This document shows, in pieces, positions 23,810-33,595 of a stretch of 64,000 nucleotides of DNA. Origin of the DNA: Arachis hypogaea (lineage: Eukaryota > Streptophyta > Magnoliopsida > Fabales > Fabaceae); NCBI RefSeq assembly GCF_003086295.3, contig NC_092040.1:60863559-60927558 (forward strand). The letters run 5' to 3'. Both the position numbers and the translations under genes were made by a program. Below the pieces are notes generated by a model. The model worked only from the letters and a program-made list of their open reading frames with translations, did not search any database and was not told the origin of the DNA. How positions within the stretch are numbered: position 1 is the first letter of the stretch; the number at the start of each line of letters is the position of its first letter.

Positions 23810-24350
23810 GCGCAGGCGACGCGAGCGCATGGGGCACGCGGTCGCGTGGGTCGCGCTTTGATGAAGTGACGCTAACGCGTGTGGCACGCGGACCCGTGAC
23901 TCGATATGTGCTAGTGGTGCGAGTGCAGCCTCGCGTTCGCACAACTCTCTGTTTAAATGCATGTTGCCAAAAATCTGGGTGACGCGATCGCGTAGGGGAC
24001 GCGATCGCATGGTTAGCCTTTTTCTGAAAAACGGCGCAGACGCGTGGGACATGCGTTCGCGTGGTAGGGCTTGTGCTTCTAGCACGAGTCCAGCCACAAT
24101 CCAGCTCAACTTTCGGCTATACACTCTTTTTACATCAATTTACAGGGCACGCATTCGCGTGGGTGACGCGGACGCGTGGGAGGCATTTTTCCCACAAGAC
24201 GCAGACACGTAGGCGATGCGGTCGCGGTGAACCAATTTGTGCCAAAGGCACGCGTCCAGCCACGCTTTCGTGTGACTCTCTGTTCAATTTATTTTCTTCC
24301 TAACGCACTTGTGACGCGGACGCATCAGCGATGCTTATGCGTCACGTGAA
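23810..24350. repeat. CpG-rich palindromic word array, C
   Basis: Similar to the B array, with words such as GACGCGATCGCGTAGG and ACGCGGACGCGTGGG. Some words have decayed at CpG (CGCATG, GCAGACACGT), as expected for methylated DNA. Confidence 0.72.
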
Positions 24351-24390
24351 TGTTTTTTTATGCAAGATGCAAAATGTAGTATGCAAATCT

Positions 24391-25300
24391 AAATACCTCA
24401 ATTGCACTAATAAAAGCAATCAAATCTAACATGGAAAAGTTCATAAGCCAATTGGGCAACATAAGTCAGATACAAATAAAAGCATTAGAGTATCTAAAAG
24501 TGGAAGAGAAATATAAAGTAAAAGGAATATTGAACCTAATATGAAGATGAAATAAATCCTAATCCTGATAGAAATCCTAATCCTAAATCCTAAGAGAGAT
24601 GAGAGAGCCTCTCTCTAAAAACTACATCTAAAACCTAAAATTGTGAGTAATGATTGAATGATCTGATTCTGTTCCACTCCCAGCCTCTAATCTGTGTTTT
24701 CTGGGCCAAGAACTGGGTCAAAAATAGCCCAAAAGTCACTCCCAGCACTTTCTGGTCCGTATAGGTCGCGGCAGAGTGACACGGAGGCGTCGTCCACGCG
24801 TTTGCGTGGATTAAAGTTCGCAGATGCGACGCGGGCGCGTCATCCATGCGTTCGCGTTTCCTAAATTCGGGGCAGCTATGGCAAATTATATATCGTTGCG
24901 AAGCCCCGGATGTTAGCTTTCTAACGCAACTGGAACCATCTCATTTATACCTCTGTAGATCAAGTTATGACCGTTTGAGTGCAAAGAGGTCAGGCTGGAC
25001 AGCTTTGCAGTTCCTTCAACTTCTTATATTCCTTCCACTTTTGCATGCTTCCTTTCCATCCTCTGAGCCATTCCTGCCCTGTAATCTCTGAAATCACTTA
25101 ACACACATATCAAGGCATCTAATGGTAATAAGAGAGGATTAATATTAGCAAATATAAGGCCAAAGAAGCATGTTTTCAATCATAGCACAAAATCAGGAAG
25201 GAGAATGTAAACCCATGCATTTAGTATGAATAAGTGTATGAAAGATTGATAAAATCCACTCAATTAAGCACAAGACAAACCATAAAATAGTGGTTTATCA
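24391..25300 (-). repeat. C 5' LTR, 910-bp partial
   Basis: It matches 20691-21602 of the 3' LTR. The deletion joint shows short shared sequence (AATCT then AAATACCTC). Confidence 0.85.
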
Positions 25301-25305
25301 TTGCT

Positions 25306-25597
25306 GCTGAGACTGAGATTGGCGATTATTGTAATTGTTCTGTTGGAAGCCGCCTTGAGAATTATTGTTGAAATTCTGAGGTCTCTGAGGTTGGTCTCTC
25401 CACCCAAAATTTGGGTGATTTCTCCATCCTTGATTGTATATCTGAGAATAGAGGTCATTGTTGGGATTTCTAGAACCACTCCCCATGTAACTGACCTATT
25501 TGGAAGAGGATTGAGCATAATCATAGTTATCATTTTGCACTAAATTTCCTGCCATGTCATAGGAGACCTCTTGAGGTGGATTTTAGGTGTTGATAGC
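25306..25597 (-). pseudogene. R2 gag, Asn/Gln-rich segment
   Basis: On the minus strand this encodes an Asn/Gln-rich stretch with MAGNLVQNDNYDY, MGSGSRNPNNDLYSQ and NNNSQGGFQQNNYNN, typical of the linker between gag and protease in Athila elements. One in-frame stop lies near 25500. The N-terminal capsid domain is missing because R1 begins at 25598. Confidence 0.65.
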
Positions 25598-27122
25598 TGA
25601 TGAGCGGATAATTTGTATGCTTTTTGGCATTGTTTTCAGTATGTTTTTAGTATGATTTAGTTAGATTTTAGTATATTTTTATTAGTTTTTAGCTAAAATT
25701 CACTTTTCTGGACTTTACTATGAGTTTGTGTGTTTATCTGTGATTTCAGGTATTTTCTGGCTGAAATTCAGGGTCCTGAGCAAAAATCTGATTCCGAGAC
25801 CAAAAAGGACTGCAGATGCTGTTGGATTCTGACCTCCCTGCACTCGAAGTGGATTTTCTGGAGCTACAGAAGCCCAATTGGCGCGCTCTCAACGGCGTTG
25901 GAAAGTAGACATCCTGGGCTTTCCAGCAATATATGATAGTCCATACTTTGCCCAAGATTTGATGGCCCAAACCGGCGCTCAAAGTCACCCTCAGAAATTC
26001 CAGCGTTAAACGCCGGAACTGGCATAAAACTTGGAGTTAAACGCCCAAACTGGCATGAAAGCTGGCGTTTAACTCCAGAAAAGGTCTCTACACGAAATTG
26101 CTTCATTGCTCAGCCCAAGCACACACCAAGTGGACCCAGAAGTGGATTTTTACGTCATTTACTCATTTCTGTACACCCTAGGTTACTAGTTTACTATTAA
26201 TAGGATCTTTTGACATTGTATCAGGACCTTTTGATGACCTTATGACATTTTTACACGTTTTCTTCCACAGCATGAGTCTCTAAACCCCATGGTTGGGGGT
26301 GAGGAGCTCTGCTGTGTCTTGATGGATTAATGCAATTACTACTGTTTCTCATTCAATCATGCTTGCTTCCATTCTAAGATAATACTTGTTCTTAATCCGG
26401 ATGAATGTGATGATCTGTGACAATCATCATCATTCTCAACTATGAACGTGTGACTGACAACCACCTCCGTTCTACCTTAGATTAAGTAGTTATCTCTTGG
26501 ATTCTTTAATCGGAATCTTCGTGGTATAAGCTAGACTGATGGCGGCATTCAAGAGAATCCGGAAGGTCTAAACCTTGTCTGTGGTATTCTGAGTAGGATT
26601 CAATGACTGAATGACTGTGACGTGCTTCAAACTCCTGAAGGCGGGGCGTTAGTGACAGACGCAAAAGAATCACTGGATTCTATTCCGGCCTGATTGAGAA
26701 CCGACAGATGAATTCCGCTATGCTGTGACAGAGCATATGCAATCGCTTTCACTGAGAGGATGGGAGGTAGCCATTGACAACGGTGAAACCCTACATACAG
26801 CTTGCCATGGAAGGAGACTTGCGTGTTTGAAGAAGAAGACAGTAGGAAAGCAGAGATTCAAAAGATGGAGCATCTCCAAACCTCAACCTATTCTCCATTA
26901 CTGCAAAACAAGTAATCATTTCATGTTCTTTTGCTTTTCACAATCAATCCTGATAATTTCTGATATCCTGACTAAGATTTACAAGATAACCATAGCTTGC
27001 TTCAAGCCGACAATCTCTGTGGGATCGACCCTTGCTCACGCAAGGTATTACTTGGACGACCCAGTACACTTGCTGGTTAGTTGTGCGGAGTTGCAAAAGT
27101 GTGATTGCAATTTCGTGCACCA
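25598..27122 (+). repeat. R1 5' LTR (1525 bp)
   Basis: Starts TGATGAGCGGATAATTTG and ends CGTGCACCA, six bases before the primer-binding site. The block 25973-26090 contains several GGCGTTnAACGCC-type half and whole words upstream of the presumed promoter. Confidence 0.9.
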
Positions 27123-27128
27123 AGTTTT

Positions 27129-27146
27129 TGGCGCCGTTGCCGGGGA
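27129..27146 (+). other. R1 primer-binding site, tRNA-Asp
   Basis: TGGCGCCGTTGCCGGGGA is an 18-base match to the complement of the plant tRNA-Asp 3' end, typical of Athila elements. Confidence 0.9.
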
Positions 27147-27699
27147 TTGTTGAGTTTGGACAACTGACGGCTTATCTTGTTGCTTAGATTAGGACTGTTT
27201 TATTTTTGTTGGTTTAGAGTCTTTTAGTTGAGTCTAGTTTCATATTCTAAGTTTGGTGTCAATTGCATGCTTTTGTTTTTCTTTTAATTTTCGAATTTTG
27301 CATGTTTTTAGTCCCTTTTTGATTCATAAAAATTCTAAGTTTGGTGTCCTCTTTGTGTTTTTCCCTTAAAAGTTTTCGAAAATTTTGTGTTTGATTTTCT
27401 AAAATTTTAAGTTTGGTGTCTTTTTGTGTTTTTCTCTTTCCTCTTTTTAAAAAAAAAAATCAAATCTTTTTCATAAAAATTTTTCAATCATATCTTTTTA
27501 ATTGCTGTTTTCAAAATCTTTTTAATTAACTAATTGATTCAGTTTTCAATTTGCTTTGATTCTATTTTCTTTTTGATTTTCGAATTTTTACTTTAATTTT
27601 CTTTTATTTTATTTTATTTTTTTCGTTAATTCAAAAAAAAAAAAACAAACAAACAAAATTTATCTCTCTGCAATCATTATCATTTCCCTTTTGTCCATT
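27147..27699 (+). other. R1 leader with three AAGTTTGGTGTC copies
   Basis: A T-rich untranslated leader. AAGTTTGGTGTC occurs at 27249-27260, 27337-27348 and 27409-27420. The same motif stands beside the third ORF (33547) and at the PPT position of R3 (1944). The 3' part is an A/T-run region with no ORF. Confidence 0.65.
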
Positions 27700-30600
27700 A
27701 TGGACTTAAGTGGGATCAATCAGTCCAAAAGGACTCTGGGGTCATATGCTAACCCCATTACAGCTGCATATGGGAGTAGCATCTGTACACCTCCCATCAA
27801 AGCAAGCAGCTTTGAACTAAATCCTCAACTCATTATCATAGTGCAGCAAAACTGCCAGTATTCCGGTCTTCCACAGGAAGAACCTACTGAGTTTCTGGCA
27901 CAGTTTTTACAAATTGCTGACACAGTACATGATAAAGAGGTAGATCAGGATGTCTACAGACTATTACTGTTTCCATTTGCTGTAAAGATCAAGCAAAAAG
28001 GTGGTTGAATAACCAACCTACAGCAAGCATAAAGACATGGAAACAGTTGTCAGACAAATTCCTGAATCATTTTTACCCTCCTAAAAGGATGACACAGTTA
28101 AGGCTGGACATCCAAGGCTTTAAACAAGAGGATAATGAATCCCTTTATAATGCCTGGGAGAGGTATAGAGGTATGCTCAGAAAATGTCCCTCTGAAATGT
28201 TTTCAGAGTGGGTACAGTTAGACATTTTCTACTATGGGCTTACAGAAAAGGCTCAGATGTCTTTAGACCACTCAGCTGGTGGATCTATACACATGAGGAA
28301 GACAATTGAAGAAGCTCAAGAGCTTATAGACACTGTTGCTAGAAACCAATATTTGTATTCTAGCAATGAGTTCTCTCCAAAAGAGGAAGTCATGACAGTA
28401 GTCACTGACCCTAATCCTCAAGAACAGATAAATGAGCTTAATCAACAATTGCTCCTGATGACAAAACAGTTAGCAGACTTTAAAGAGATGCTCTATGAAA
28501 CTAAAGTTGCTAACAAGAGCATAGAACTGCAGTTGAATCAAGCAAAACAGCAAATATCTAAACAGATAACAGAGGAATGTCAAGCAGTTCAATTGAGGAG
28601 TGGGAAGACCCTGAATAACACTGCTCAAAAGAGTAAAAAGCCAAACAAGGAACAATTGACAGAGGACAACCAAACCACTGTTCAAAATCCCTCTGAGGAC
28701 AATAAGAGCCCAGAGAGGAATGTTATTGGCGTTCAAACGCCAGAAAGGGAAGGAAAGTTGGCGTTAAACGCCCATTCCTTGCCCAGTTCTGGCGTTCAAA
28801 CGCCAGAAAAGGGGGAAAAGTTGGCGTTAAATGCCCAATTTCCTCCCAATCCTGGCGTTCAGACGCCTGGGGAGAATCAGACACCTGAGAGTGCTGACAG
28901 TAATCCCTCTAACAAGGCTTCTTCAACCACTTCTGTAAGGAATAAACCTGCAGCATCTAAGGTTGAAGAATATAAAGCCAAGATGCCTTATCCTCAAAAA
29001 CTCCGCCAAGCGGAACAGGATAAGCAATTTGCCCGCTTTGCAGACTATCTAAGGACTCTTGAAATAAAGATTCCGTTTGCAGAGGCACTTGAGCAAATAC
29101 CTTCTTATGCTAAGTTCATGAAAGAAATCTTAAGTCATAAGAAGGATTGGAGAGAAACTGAAAAAGTATTTCTCACTGAAGAATGCAGTGCAGTCATTCT
29201 GAAAAGCTTACCAGAAAAGCTTCAAGATCCAGGAAGCTTTATGATACCATGCACATTAGAAGGTGCTTGCACCAAGACAGCCCTATGTGATCTTGGAGCA
29301 AGCATCAACCTAATACCTGCATCCACTATCAGAAAGCTTGGGTTGACTGGAGAAGTCAAACCAACCAGGATATGTCTCCAACTTGCTGATGGCTCAATTA
29401 AATACCCATCAGGCATAACTGAGGACATGATTGTCAAGGTTGGACCATTTGCCTTTCCCACTGACTTTGTAGTGCTGGAAATGGAGGAGCACAAGAGTGC
29501 AACTCTCATTCTAGGAAGACCCTTCCTAGCAACTGGACGAACTCTCATTGATGTACAAAAAGGGGAAGTAACCTTGAGAGTCAATGAGGATGAGTTCAAG
29601 TTGAATGCTGTAAAAGCTATGCAGCATCCAGACAGACCAAATGACTGCATGGGCGCAGACATTATTGACTCTCTGGTAGAAGAGATCAATATGGCTGAGA
29701 GCCTAGAATCAGAGCCTGAGGACATCTTCAAAGATGCTCAACCTGATCAAGAAGAACTAGAGGAGGCAAAGGAATTTTCGAAAATTCCTCAGGAGGAGGA
29801 TAAGCCTCCCAAGCCTGAACTCAAACCACTACCACCATCCCTGAAATATGCATTTCTGGGAGAGGGTGACACTTTTCCAGTGATTATAAGCTCTGCCTTA
29901 AATTCACAGGAAGAGGAAGCACTGATTCAAGTGCTAAGGACACACAAGACAGCTCTTGGGTGGTCCATAAGTGATCTTAAGGGTATTAGCCCAGCTAGAT
30001 GCATGCACAAGATCCTGTTGGAGGATAATGCCAAACCAGTGGTTCAACCACAGAGGAGGCTAAATCCTGCCATGAAGGAGGTGGTGCAGAAAGAGGTCAC
30101 TAAATTACTAGAGGCTGGGATTATTTATCCTATTTCTGATAGCCCCTGGGTGAGCCCTGTCCAAGTTGTTCCCAAAAAGGGAGGCATGACAGTGGTTCAT
30201 AATGAAAAAAATGAACTGGTTCCTACAAGGACAGTCACAGGGTGGCGCATGTGTATTGACTACAGAAGGCTCAATACAGCCACCAGAAAGGATCATTTTC
30301 CTTTACCATTCATAGACCAAATGCTAGAAAGACTAGCTGGCCATGATTATTACTGCTTTTTGGATGGCTATTCAGGCTACAACCAAATTGCAGTAGATCC
30401 TCAGGACCAAGAGAAAACAGCATTCACTTGCCCTTCTGGCGTGTTTGCCTACAGGAGGATGCCTTTTGGTTTGTGCAATGCACCTGCAACCTTTCAGAGG
30501 TGCATGCTCTCTATCTTCTCAGATATGGTAGAGAAATTTCTGGAAGTCTTCATGGATGACTTTTCAGTATATGGAGACTCATTTAACTCCTGTCTTAATC

Positions 30601-32705
30601 ACCTAGCACTTGTCTTGAAAAGATGCCAAGAGACTAACCTGGTTTTAAACTGGGAAAAATGTCACTTTATGGTGACTGAAGGAATTGTCCTTGGGCACAA
30701 AATTTCAAGCAAGGGAATAGAGGTGGATAAGGCAAAGGTAGAGGTAATTGAAAAATTACCACCACCTGCCAATGTTAAGGCAATCAGAAGCTTTCTGGGG
30801 CATGCAGGGTTCTACAGAAGGTTTATAAAGGATTTCTCAAAAATTGCAAAACCTCTGAGTAACCTGTTAGCTGCTGACACACCATTTGTGTTTGACACAC
30901 AGTGTCTGCAGGCATTTGAGACCCTGAAAGCTAAGCTGGTCACAGCACCAGTCATCTCTGCACCAGATTGGACATTGCCATTTGAACTAATGTGTGATGC
31001 CAGTGATCATGCCATTGGTGCAGTGCTGGGACAGAGGCATAACAAGCTTCTGCACGTCATTTACTATGCCAGCCGTGTTCTAAATGACGCACAGAAGAAC
31101 TACACAACCACAGAAAAAGAGTTGCTTGCAGTGGTCTATGCCATTGACAAGTTTAGATCCTATCTAGTGGGATCCAAAGTGGTTGTGTACACTGACCATG
31201 CTGCTCTTAAATATCTACTCACAAAGCAGGATTCAAAACCCAGGCTCATCAGATGGGTGTTGCTTCTGCAAGAGTTTGATATAGAAATAAGAGACAGAAA
31301 AGGGACAGAGAACCAAGTAGCTGATCATCTGTCCCGAATAGAACCAGTAGCTGGGGCGTCCCTCCCTTCTACTGAGATTTCTGAGACTTTCCCAGATGAG
31401 CAACTCTTTGCCATTCAGGAAGCTCCATGGTTTGCAGATATTGCAAATTATAAAGCTGTGAGGTTCATACCCAAAGAGTACAGCCATGTGCAGAGAAAGA
31501 AATTAATTTCAGATGCCAAGTACTACTTATGGGATGAACCATATCTCTTTAAGAGATGTGCTGACGGAGTGATCCGCAGGTGTGTACCCAGAGAAGAAGC
31601 ACAACGGATCCTAGGGCACTGCCATGGATCACAGTATGGAGGACATTTTGGAAGTGAGCGAACAGCCACTAAAGTCCTCCAATGTGGCTTCTACTGGCCT
31701 ACTCTCTATAAAGATTCCCGAGAGTTTGTGCGTAACTGTGACAGTTGCCAAAGAGCTGGTAACCTGCCTCATGGATATGCCATGCCTCAACAAGGGATAT
31801 TAGAGATAGAACTGTTTGATGTATGGGGAATTGACTTCATGGGGCCATTCCCACCATCATACTCAAACACTTACATTCTGGTGGCAGTGGACTATGTGTC
31901 TAAGTGGGTAGAAGCAATTGCTACACCCACCAATGATACAAAGACCGTACTGAAATTCCTCCAGAAAAACATTTTCAGCAGGTTTGGAGTGCCCAGAGTG
32001 CTAATCAGTGACGGGGGCACTCATTTCTGCAATAAACAGCTACACCTTGCTATGGTTAGGTATGGAATTAGCCACAAAGTGGCAACTCCGTATCATCCAC
32101 AGACAAATGGGCAAGCTGAGGTCTCTAACAGAGAGCTAAAAAGAATCCTAGAACGGACTGTGATAGCCCGAAGAAAGGATTGGGCAAAGAGCTTGGATGA
32201 TGCTCTGTGGGCATACAGAACAGCATTCAAGACTCCTATAGGAACCTCCCCATACCAACTGGTATATGGGAAGGCCTGTCATTTGCCTGTGGAACTGGAA
32301 CATAAAGCCTACTGGGCAACCAGATTCCTAAACATGGATGCACAGTTAGCTGGTGAAAAAAGATTGCTCCAGCTAAATGAGCTAGAGGAGTTCAGACTCA
32401 ATGCCTTTGAAAATGCAAAAATTTATAAGGAAAAGGCAAAGAAATGGCATGACAAGAAGTTGTCAACCAGAGTCTTTGAGCCAGGACAAAAAGTTCTGCT
32501 CTTCAACTCTAGGCTCAGACTGTTTCCAGGAAAACTCAAATCCCGTTGGAGGGGTCCGTATGTGATTACAGGAGTGTCACCATATGGATATGTTGAGCTT
32601 CAGGATATTGATTCTGACAAGAAGTTCATTGTTAATGGACAGAGAATCAAGCATTATCTTGAAGGAAACTTTGAGCAGGAATGCTCAAAACTGAGGCTTG
32701 AGTGA
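27700..32705 (+). pseudogene. R1 gag-pol polyprotein, one frameshift
   Basis: ATG at 27700 (MDLSGINQSK). A single-base deletion near 27985 ends the first frame at 28008; the second frame is open from 28005 to 32705 (1566 codons), with positions counted from 28005. Capsid-type gag is at about 1-110 ([18 protein letters not shown]), then a 21-residue tandem repeat (242-288). The protease has CDLGAS near 427 and [12 protein letters not shown] has CIDYRRLN near 748 and FMDD near 848. RNase H has CDASD, TEKE and YTDHA (995-1065). Integrase has its zinc finger near 1204-1245, then GIDFMG, SDGGTHF and GQAEVSNRE. There is no chromodomain, which fits Athila. Pol looks catalytically complete; the gag frameshift probably prevents full polyprotein. 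Confidence 0.9.
28728..28868 (+). repeat. 63-bp tandem repeat in R1 gag built from palindromic words
   Basis: Two full 63-base units (28728-28790, 28791-28853) and a partial third. Each unit contains GGCGTTCAAACGCC and GGCGTTAAACGCC (or one-base variants) and encodes GVQTPE...KLALNA in frame. The words match those in the LTR and in the array after pol. Confidence 0.85.
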
Positions 32706-32740
32706 TTCTCAGTGAAAGTCCAGCTAAAGACAGTAAAGAA

Positions 32741-32763
32741 GCGCTTGCTGGGAGGCAACCCAG
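32741..32763 (+). promoter_or_regulatory. Post-pol hairpin CTGGG-AGGCAA-CCCAG, R1
   Basis: It begins about 35 bases after the pol stop. Stem CTGGG (32748-32752) with CCCAG (32759-32763), loop AGGCAA, preceded by GCGCTTG. I recall similar GGGAGGCAACCC sequences in Athila elements of other plants, but cannot check that here. Confidence 0.65.
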
Positions 32764-32870
32764 TCATTAGGAGGTTATATGATTAGTTCTTACAGAGGCA
32801 AATATCAAAAATGAAGGAATTCACAGAGTTACAGAAGGATTCAGCTCAAAAAACAGAGAAAATGAGCTTA

Positions 32871-33171
32871 CTGGCGAAAAAAACGCCAGTAAGGGGCATT
32901 TTGGGCGTTAAACGCCAGAATGGGTACCGTTCTGGGCGTTAAACGCCCAGAATGGTGCCATTTTGGGCGTTTAACGCCCAAAATGGCACCATTCCTGGCG
33001 TTAAACGCCAGGTGTGCAGCATCCTGGGCGTTTTGAAAAACGCCCAGTGATAAAGGCTTTCTGGCGTTTAACGCCAGCCAGGGCACCTGGCTGGGCGTTA
33101 AACGCCCAAAAGGGGTGCCAATTGGGCGTTAAACGCCAGAATGGGTGCCATTCTGGGCGTTTAACGCCAGA
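32871..33171 (+). repeat. Array of ten GGCGTTnAACGCC palindromes, R1
   Basis: Ten inverted-repeat words begin near 32871, 32902, 32932, 32963, 32996, 33024, 33061, 33091, 33123 and 33152, about 28-37 bases apart. 32950-32994 is a 45-base palindrome: 22-base arms (32950-32971, 32973-32994) pair perfectly around one T. Linkers such as AATGGGTGCCATTCT add to the symmetry. It lies between pol and the third ORF and appears non-coding. Confidence 0.9.
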
Positions 33172-33520
33172 AAGGTGGGGGGACCACATTTTTGTTTTCA
33201 ACTCAAATTTTTTCAAACTTTCCTCTTTTTACCCATACTCTTCTACATAAATGCACTTCAACCTTTCATCATTCACTTTCAAATCTTCACAAATCAAAAC
33301 CATTCTTCAAATCTATTTCAAATTAAACCCAAATCTTCTTCAAAAACTCACCCTTTTCTCAATTTCTTTCACAATCTTCTCAAATCTCCTTTCAAATCTC
33401 TCTTTTTTTTTCGAAAATACTCTCCCCCTCACCTTATAAATTCGTGTTTGGCTTCCTCATTACACCACACCATTTGAATTTCCTCTTCCTCTCTCTCTCT
33501 CTTCTCTCCTTTCTTCTCTT
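33172..33520 (+). other. R1 pyrimidine-rich region before the third ORF
   Basis: Dense TTC/CTT/ACC sequence with TTCAAATC-type repeats and a CT run at 33485-33510. No supported ORF. It may serve as an untranslated leader or a splice-acceptor tract for the third ORF; this is inference. Confidence 0.45.
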
Positions 33521-33558
33521 TTTGCTTGAGGACAAGCAAAACCTCTAAGTTTGGTGTG
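33521..33558 (+). promoter_or_regulatory. Internal hairpin plus PPT-like motif, R1
   Basis: TTTGCTTG-AGGA-CAAGCAAA (33521-33540) is a perfect eight-base-pair stem with loop AGGA. AAGTTTGGTGTG follows at 33547-33558, then the third ORF starts at 33596. Confidence 0.78.
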
Positions 33559-33595
33559 CTTTTCCGTGATCACTAAGCCAAGATTCATCAAGATC

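Larger units (their letters stand above)
20109..25300 (-). mobile_element. C: internally deleted A-family element
   Basis: Target duplication TTGCT at 20104-20108 and 25301-25305. The ends are TGAAGAGAG (20109) and GGTTTATCA (25300). Minus-strand order: partial 5' LTR (25300-24391), CpG array, third-ORF remnant, internal and terminal hairpin/PPT modules, complete 3' LTR. The last ~585 bases of the 5' LTR, the primer-binding site and both B-type ORFs are missing in one deletion at about 24390. Confidence 0.87.
6689..25597 (-). mobile_element. R2: R-family Athila-like retrotransposon, split by B and C
   Basis: Read on the minus strand: gag remnant (25597-25306), gag-protease (20103-19080), pol (11460-8426), post-pol hairpin (8391-8370), CpG word array, start of a third ORF (7515) and 3' non-coding sequence to 6689. 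Insertions B and C carry perfect 5-bp target duplications inside the coding region, and the reading frame resumes across both. The 5' end is cut by R1 at 25597 and the 3' end by E1 at 6689, so neither LTR is in view. Confidence 0.85.

Noticed and set aside
29222..29731. 169-residue minus-strand ORF inside R1 protease
   Set aside because: It is a shadow frame of gag-pol with no recognisable motif.
32871..33171. Regular palindromic repeats resembling a CRISPR array
   Set aside because: This is plant DNA; the 'spacers' are related linkers, and the array is part of a retrotransposon with no cas genes.
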